51,284 bases of DNA from Candidatus Schmidhempelia bombi str. Bimp (GTDB taxonomy: Bacteria > Pseudomonadota > Gammaproteobacteria > Enterobacterales > Orbaceae): positions 1 through 51,284 of the forward strand of contig NZ_AWGA01000073.1 of assembly GCF_000471645.3 (NCBI RefSeq). The letters run 5' to 3'. Positions 47,841-51,284 of this stretch are shown in pieces (the stretch's first letter is position 1; the number at the start of each line of letters is the position of its first letter). Made by a program: the position numbers and the translations under genes. Below the pieces are notes generated by a model that was given only the letters and a program-made list of their open reading frames with translations, made no database searches and was not told the origin of the DNA.

Positions 47841-48509
47841 CTATTTTATAAGCCACTCTTGTTCAAAACGTCTAACAAATTCAAGTAAAAATTGATGTCT
47901 TTGCTGAGCAATCTGTTTGGCTTTAGCTGTATTCATTTGATCTTTAAGTAAAAAAAGTTTCTCATAAAAATGATTAATAACGGTATTCGGGTGACGGTAT
48001 TGGGCTTCAGTCAGTTGTTCTCTCGGTTTTATATTTGGATTATGCATTGTATGCTTTTTATTTCCGCCATAATAAAACGTTCGACCAATACCAATTGCTC
48101 CAATGGCATCAAGCCGGTCGGCATCTTGCACAATACAACCTTCTAGTGAAAGTGAGTGTTTAACGTGTAGATTTTTACGATAAGACATTGATTCAATAAT
48201 GGTCATAATATGATCAATGTCATTCTCAGCGACCGCTTGCTGTTGTAGAAATAGCACCAATTGTTGTTTAGCTTGTTCACTATTTGTGGTTACTTTATCA
48301 TCTATCACATCGTGTAAATATGCACTCATAATAACAATAAAAGCATTGGCCTTAGGTTCTGTGGCTAATAAGGTTTTGGATAGCTGCACAACTCGCATAA
48401 TATGTGCAATATCATGACCAGAATAATCCTCCATGAGTTTATGACTAACATAAAGGTGGACATGATTAATTATATTCATCTGCGATTCAGTTAGATAAAA
48501 AGTATTCAT
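47841..48509 (-). CDS. HD-domain phosphohydrolase, YedJ-like
   Basis: Predicted metal-dependent phosphohydrolase. The 222 residues show the HD-domain order: H in SGHDIAHIMRV, the HD pair in MSAYLHDVIDDK, and the distal D in VQDADRLDAIGAIGIGRTFY, followed by a Gln/Arg-rich helix. Size and the IxDADRLDAIGAIGIxR block match E. coli YedJ. Substrate unknown. Confidence 0.87.
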   Translation of the reverse strand: MNTFYLTESQMNIINHVHLYVSHKLMEDYSGHDIAHIMRVVQLSKTLLATEPKANAFIVIMSAYLHDVIDDKVTTNSEQAKQQLVLFLQQQAVAENDIDHIMTIIESMSYRKNLHVKHSLSLEGCIVQDADRLDAIGAIGIGRTFYYGGNKKHTMHNPNIKPREQLTEAQYRHPNTVINHFYEKLFLLKDQMNTAKAKQIAQQRHQFLLEFVRRFEQEWLIK

Positions 48510-49702
48510 TATTGCCTTTATTTTTGAGTAAATAAGCGCCGAAAGTATAGCATGTGTCCTTTTATACAGCTAGTTCGCATCAATTTAATGTGATATATAT
48601 GTTATAGGGGAAGACGTTATAAATAACTTAATGTGCTATTTAAATTGTCCCTAGTTTATATAATAAAAATTTGAACATGCACGTTAGCGCCACTTTTTTT
48701 CAGCGCGCTAATTTAAGTTCTTTTTAATAGAAAAGATAGGGATAATTTCACTTTGGTCTGCGGTAAGTGATAAGGACTGTTTCATTCCTTTAATGATAAA
48801 TAAGACAAAAGTAGATAAATGTAACTAGATCTTTATGTCAATTCGTTGATCATTTATCTAAAGTAAGCAATTATGACGTTATGCCAATCTGATTTCGTCG
48901 TTAAGCATTAAGTCAGGATAAGGATAACCATAGTGATCGCTGGGTATAATGTATTTTTTAATATATACATTTCGTCTTTACCGTAATAACTTGGCAAGAT
49001 AAATAGTAACAATGAGTCAGGTGCTTAACGGTAAACGGATCGATTTAATTCGATAGCATGATTCAGTGAATATCTGGGAAAAGGTGTTTGTCCATTGTGA
49101 GCAGCTTAATATCTAAGATTATCACGGATATTGACATCATTTGAACGCTAATCAAAGGAGATTGAAAGATCGTGATGTTCCCTTTATTCATAATGTTTCT
49201 ATTTATTCAATTAAAAAGAACCAGTTGTTAATCGATTTATTGGAAACGGGGCAATTAACGGCGCTATTTACCGTTTTTATGTCAAATGGGTTCACTTATT
49301 GTTCTAGAGCGTTAGGTTACTTATTCGCTAACGTTATACAAAAGCAACCGCATTCTTTTGCTCAAGGACATTATGTGTCAATTATTCATATTATCAAAAT
49401 TAAAAAAACACGCTATTGAAGTCAGCCCTGAGAGGTTAACCAATTATGTTGATTATTCGATCAGTCGAAAAATGTACGGTAACAAAGACGCGGAAAGTAT
49501 ACGACTGATCGATCTTGGTTAATTGAAGCGTCTCGATAAGCACATAAACTACTTTTATTTAGTTGAAATAAAAAGCGTTTTTAAAGTAATAGATCGATGA
49601 TGGCTGATTTTCATATGCACTATGCCAATACTATTTGAACAAACAGTCATTAATAGCAGACTATTTTTCCTGTATTTTAACCCAAATTATTGAGAGATTA
49701 TT
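48510..49702. other. about 1.2 kb without a supported gene
   Basis: A TTG-initiated frame of 92 codons (49141-49419; IHNVSIYSIKKNQLLIDLLE) follows AAAGGAG and reads partly like protein; continued text after its stop (MYGNKDAESIRLIDLG) suggests a decayed larger gene. I do not recognise it. The rest shows no coding, repeat or RNA signal I can name. The ybeM-like promoter must lie at the right end. Confidence 0.35.
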
Positions 49703-50494
49703 ATGTTAAAAGTTGCACTAGGACAATTTGTTGTAAGCCGTAGTTGGCAAGACAACTTAGCGACGACCATTACATTAATGCAACAAGCGGAAGCAGCCAA
49801 TGCACACTTGTTAGTATTGCCAGAAGGTATTTTAGCAAGAGATATTAATGATCCTGATTTAAACAGTAAGCAGGCTCAACCTTTAGATGGCCCATTTGTT
49901 AACTCCCTTCTAAATATAAGCCAAACCATGTCATTAACAACGATTATGACTATCCATACACCCGCATTGGAGGGGTTGACTTACAATACCTTAATTGCCA
50001 TTCACCAAGGAAAGATTGTCGCAAAATACAGAAAACTGCATCTTTATGATGCATTTACGGATAAAGAATCGGCAAAAGTGATCGCTGGCGATCAAATTCC
50101 GCCGTTACTTGATATCGCTGGCACTAAGATTGGATTAATGATTTGTTACGATTTGCGCTTTCCTGAATTAGCCCGACGTCTTGTGATAGATGGGGCAGAT
50201 GTGTTAGTTTTACCTGCTGCTTGGGTGAGAGGCCCATTAAAAGAGTCACACTGGGAACTACTACTGCGTACACGTGCTCTAGAAAATACCGCGTATATGA
50301 TTGGCGTAAGCGAATGCGGTGTTCGCAATATCGGTTGTAGCATGGTCGTGGATCCCTTAGGGGTTGTCGTTACCCAAGCCACGGAGCAACCGAGCTTAAT
50401 CTTTGCTGAAGTAGATAAAAAACGGATAGCTTATGCGAGAAACATTTTACCCGTGCTTAAAAATACGCGTTTTAATAAGCCACAATTGACTTAA
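49703..50494 (+). CDS. nitrilase-family amidohydrolase, YbeM-like
   Basis: Carbon-nitrogen hydrolase. E. coli YbeM and the Nit1 group hydrolyse deaminated glutathione, so a repair role for glutathione by-products is likely. The 263 residues contain the Glu-Lys-Cys triad: Glu in LPEGILARD, Lys in KYRKLHLYDAF, Cys in MICYDLRFPELARR. VLPAAWVRGPLKESHWELLL is diagnostic for the YbeM group. Length matches YbeM (262). Ribosome-binding site GAGAG lies before the ATG. Confidence 0.88.
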   Translation: MLKVALGQFVVSRSWQDNLATTITLMQQAEAANAHLLVLPEGILARDINDPDLNSKQAQPLDGPFVNSLLNISQTMSLTTIMTIHTPALEGLTYNTLIAIHQGKIVAKYRKLHLYDAFTDKESAKVIAGDQIPPLLDIAGTKIGLMICYDLRFPELARRLVIDGADVLVLPAAWVRGPLKESHWELLLRTRALENTAYMIGVSECGVRNIGCSMVVDPLGVVVTQATEQPSLIFAEVDKKRIAYARNILPVLKNTRFNKPQLT

Positions 50495-50639
50495 GTCAAT
50501 TTGTCTTTAATCATTTGTAGGATGTTTAAAATAGGTTTAAAAAGGTAATATTATTATCCGTATATTTATCGTTATTTACTGCACTAAAAAGAGAACCAAT
50601 CATTGAGATCGGTAAGCAATAAAGAGATATAATGGACTT

Positions 50640-50802
50640 CATTCACTAGAACCCATTTTTAATGTCAGTTAGTGGTTGCAAGAAATCCAGAAACAGCTGA
50701 AACCCTTGTTCGAGAAGGTGGGTACCGACTTTTTAAGCCGCCGGCGCGGCGGTTAAGAGCGTGGGTACCGAACGTAAAAAAGGGAGAGGATTCCCCTTTT
50801 TT
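50640..50802 (+). other. GC-rich patch with direct repeat, ending in a terminator
   Basis: An unusually GC-rich stretch in this AT-rich window. GTGGGTACCGA occurs twice (about 50720 and 50761), flanking the palindrome CCGCC-GGCGC-GGCGG. Two frames read protein-like (QKQLKPLFEKVGTDFLSRRR and NPETAETLVREGGYRLFKPP), so it may be a fragment of a foreign gene, or a structured RNA. It ends in an intrinsic terminator, AAAAAAGGG (50776-50784) with CCCTTTTTT (50794-50802). Identity unresolved. Confidence 0.4.
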
Positions 50803-50997
50803 GTTTCTATTTTTGTACCCGTTATTTATATGATGATTTTATTTTAGCTTTTCTGCATGGCATTGAATAAGTAAGTTAAAAGATAAATGGACCACAAAAG
50901 GCCTTTTATTTTCTTTTTCCAGACTATCAACTTATGATTATAAATTTAATTTACTAATTTATAACAATTTGATTTTTTGCGTAAATTTTAAACGAGT

Positions 50998-51276
50998 TTA
51001 TAACCGGTTTTTTTTATACTTAAGTTTGCGCTTTTTAGGTTTGTGGTATAGTTTGGGCATTTCTAGCTTTGAAACCACAAACACAAAATATAAACCAAGA
51101 AAAAGTGCAGAAAATCCAAGAAAGGCATCAATATCATGATCAGCAAATGCATTAAAAATAAAGGTGCTTACAATCCAAAAGCATCTAGCATAAGCAATAC
51201 CAAACTTTCTTTTTCTATTGAGCCGCCTATCACTCTTAAAGTCATATAAAGTAAATTGCTTGAAGTAATGTTTCAT
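50998..51276 (-). CDS. small two-helix membrane protein, hypothetical
   Basis: Not recognised. The 92 residues have two hydrophobic segments (about 29-45, ARCFWIVSTFIFNAFAD; about 50-68, FLGFSALFLGLYFVFVVS) and a very basic C-terminal tail (KPKKRKLKYKKNRL). It starts with ATG 8 bases from the window edge, so its ribosome-binding site is not visible. Plausible as a real small gene by composition. Confidence 0.6.
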   Translation of the reverse strand: MKHYFKQFTLYDFKSDRRLNRKRKFGIAYARCFWIVSTFIFNAFADHDIDAFLGFSALFLGLYFVFVVSKLEMPKLYHKPKKRKLKYKKNRL

Positions 51277-51284
51277 CCAAAATC

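Noticed and set aside
49141-49419. 92-codon TTG-initiated frame
   Set aside because: A ribosome-binding-like AAAGGAG occurs inside the frame rather than before the start, no family match, and protein-like text continues after its stop; at best a pseudogene fragment.
1-51284. tRNA and rRNA genes, complete insertion sequences
   Set aside because: None seen on either strand by inspection; a covariance-model scan would be needed to exclude small RNAs other than the guide gene.

Overview
The window is AT-rich DNA from a gammaproteobacterium. The gene set (mnmE, glyQS, yciC, ybaK, lpxL, fdoGHI-fdhE, dauA, iaaA-gsiABCD, sdaA, yedJ-like, ybeM-like) has close enterobacterial counterparts. The low GC and host-associated flavour suggest an Orbaceae-type insect-gut symbiont (Gilliamella/Frischella/Orbus). 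That placement is inferred from protein recall, not computed. No tRNA, rRNA or complete insertion sequence was found.

Layout: 0.1-8.2 kb holds housekeeping genes (mnmE and tag on minus; glyQS, yciC, ybaK, lpxL on plus). 8.3-14.0 kb is a respiratory formate dehydrogenase operon fdoGHI-fdhE whose catalytic subunit has Cys where E. coli has selenocysteine. 14.0-15.6 kb has two exported Sel1-repeat proteins. 15.7-20.8 kb is an ABC importer of the TrpX/DUF534 family with three tandem substrate-binding proteins, a permease and an ATPase, and with hairpins between cistrons. 20.9-24.9 kb is a decay zone: relics of flhA, of a SulP transporter and of a polymorphic (RHS-type) toxin, next to two intact small genes, one probably an immunity gene. 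27.2-38.0 kb has dauA, then iaaA-gsiABCD plus S58 and M55 peptidase genes, which together look like a glutathione/peptide uptake and degradation locus. 38.2-42.4 kb is a complete type I-F Cascade operon (csy1-csy2-csy3-cas6f) with its own promoter and terminator, but no cas1, no cas2-3 and no CRISPR array beside it. 42.4-51.3 kb has a chagasin-like lipoprotein, sdaA, a membrane protein, an HD phosphohydrolase, a ybeM-like amidase and small unknowns.

The most notable find is at 25.3-25.8 kb. A solitary degenerate repeat-spacer-repeat unit on the minus strand has both repeats fitting the type I-F geometry: a 5-bp stem, the pentaloop GAATA, and an 8-nt handle CTGAGAAA close to the usual CTTAGAAA. 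It has its own TATAAT promoter and a terminator hairpin, so it looks like a free-standing guide-RNA gene. The first 16 nt of its spacer match a site about 350 bp away. That site carries the I-F PAM (CC) directly next to the seed, and the single mismatch is at position 12, one of the every-sixth positions that type I crRNAs do not pair. The match then fades, as expected for binding without cleavage, and the site lies in a promoter-like region.

With the orphan Cascade 12.5 kb away, this looks like a CRISPR-derived repressor circuit: either a CreTA-like module (a guide RNA silencing a toxin) or a CreR-like regulator. The architecture, a type I-F Cascade without nuclease plus a distant guide gene beside a KilA-N protein, may be undescribed. 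The sequence match is direct observation; the function is inference.
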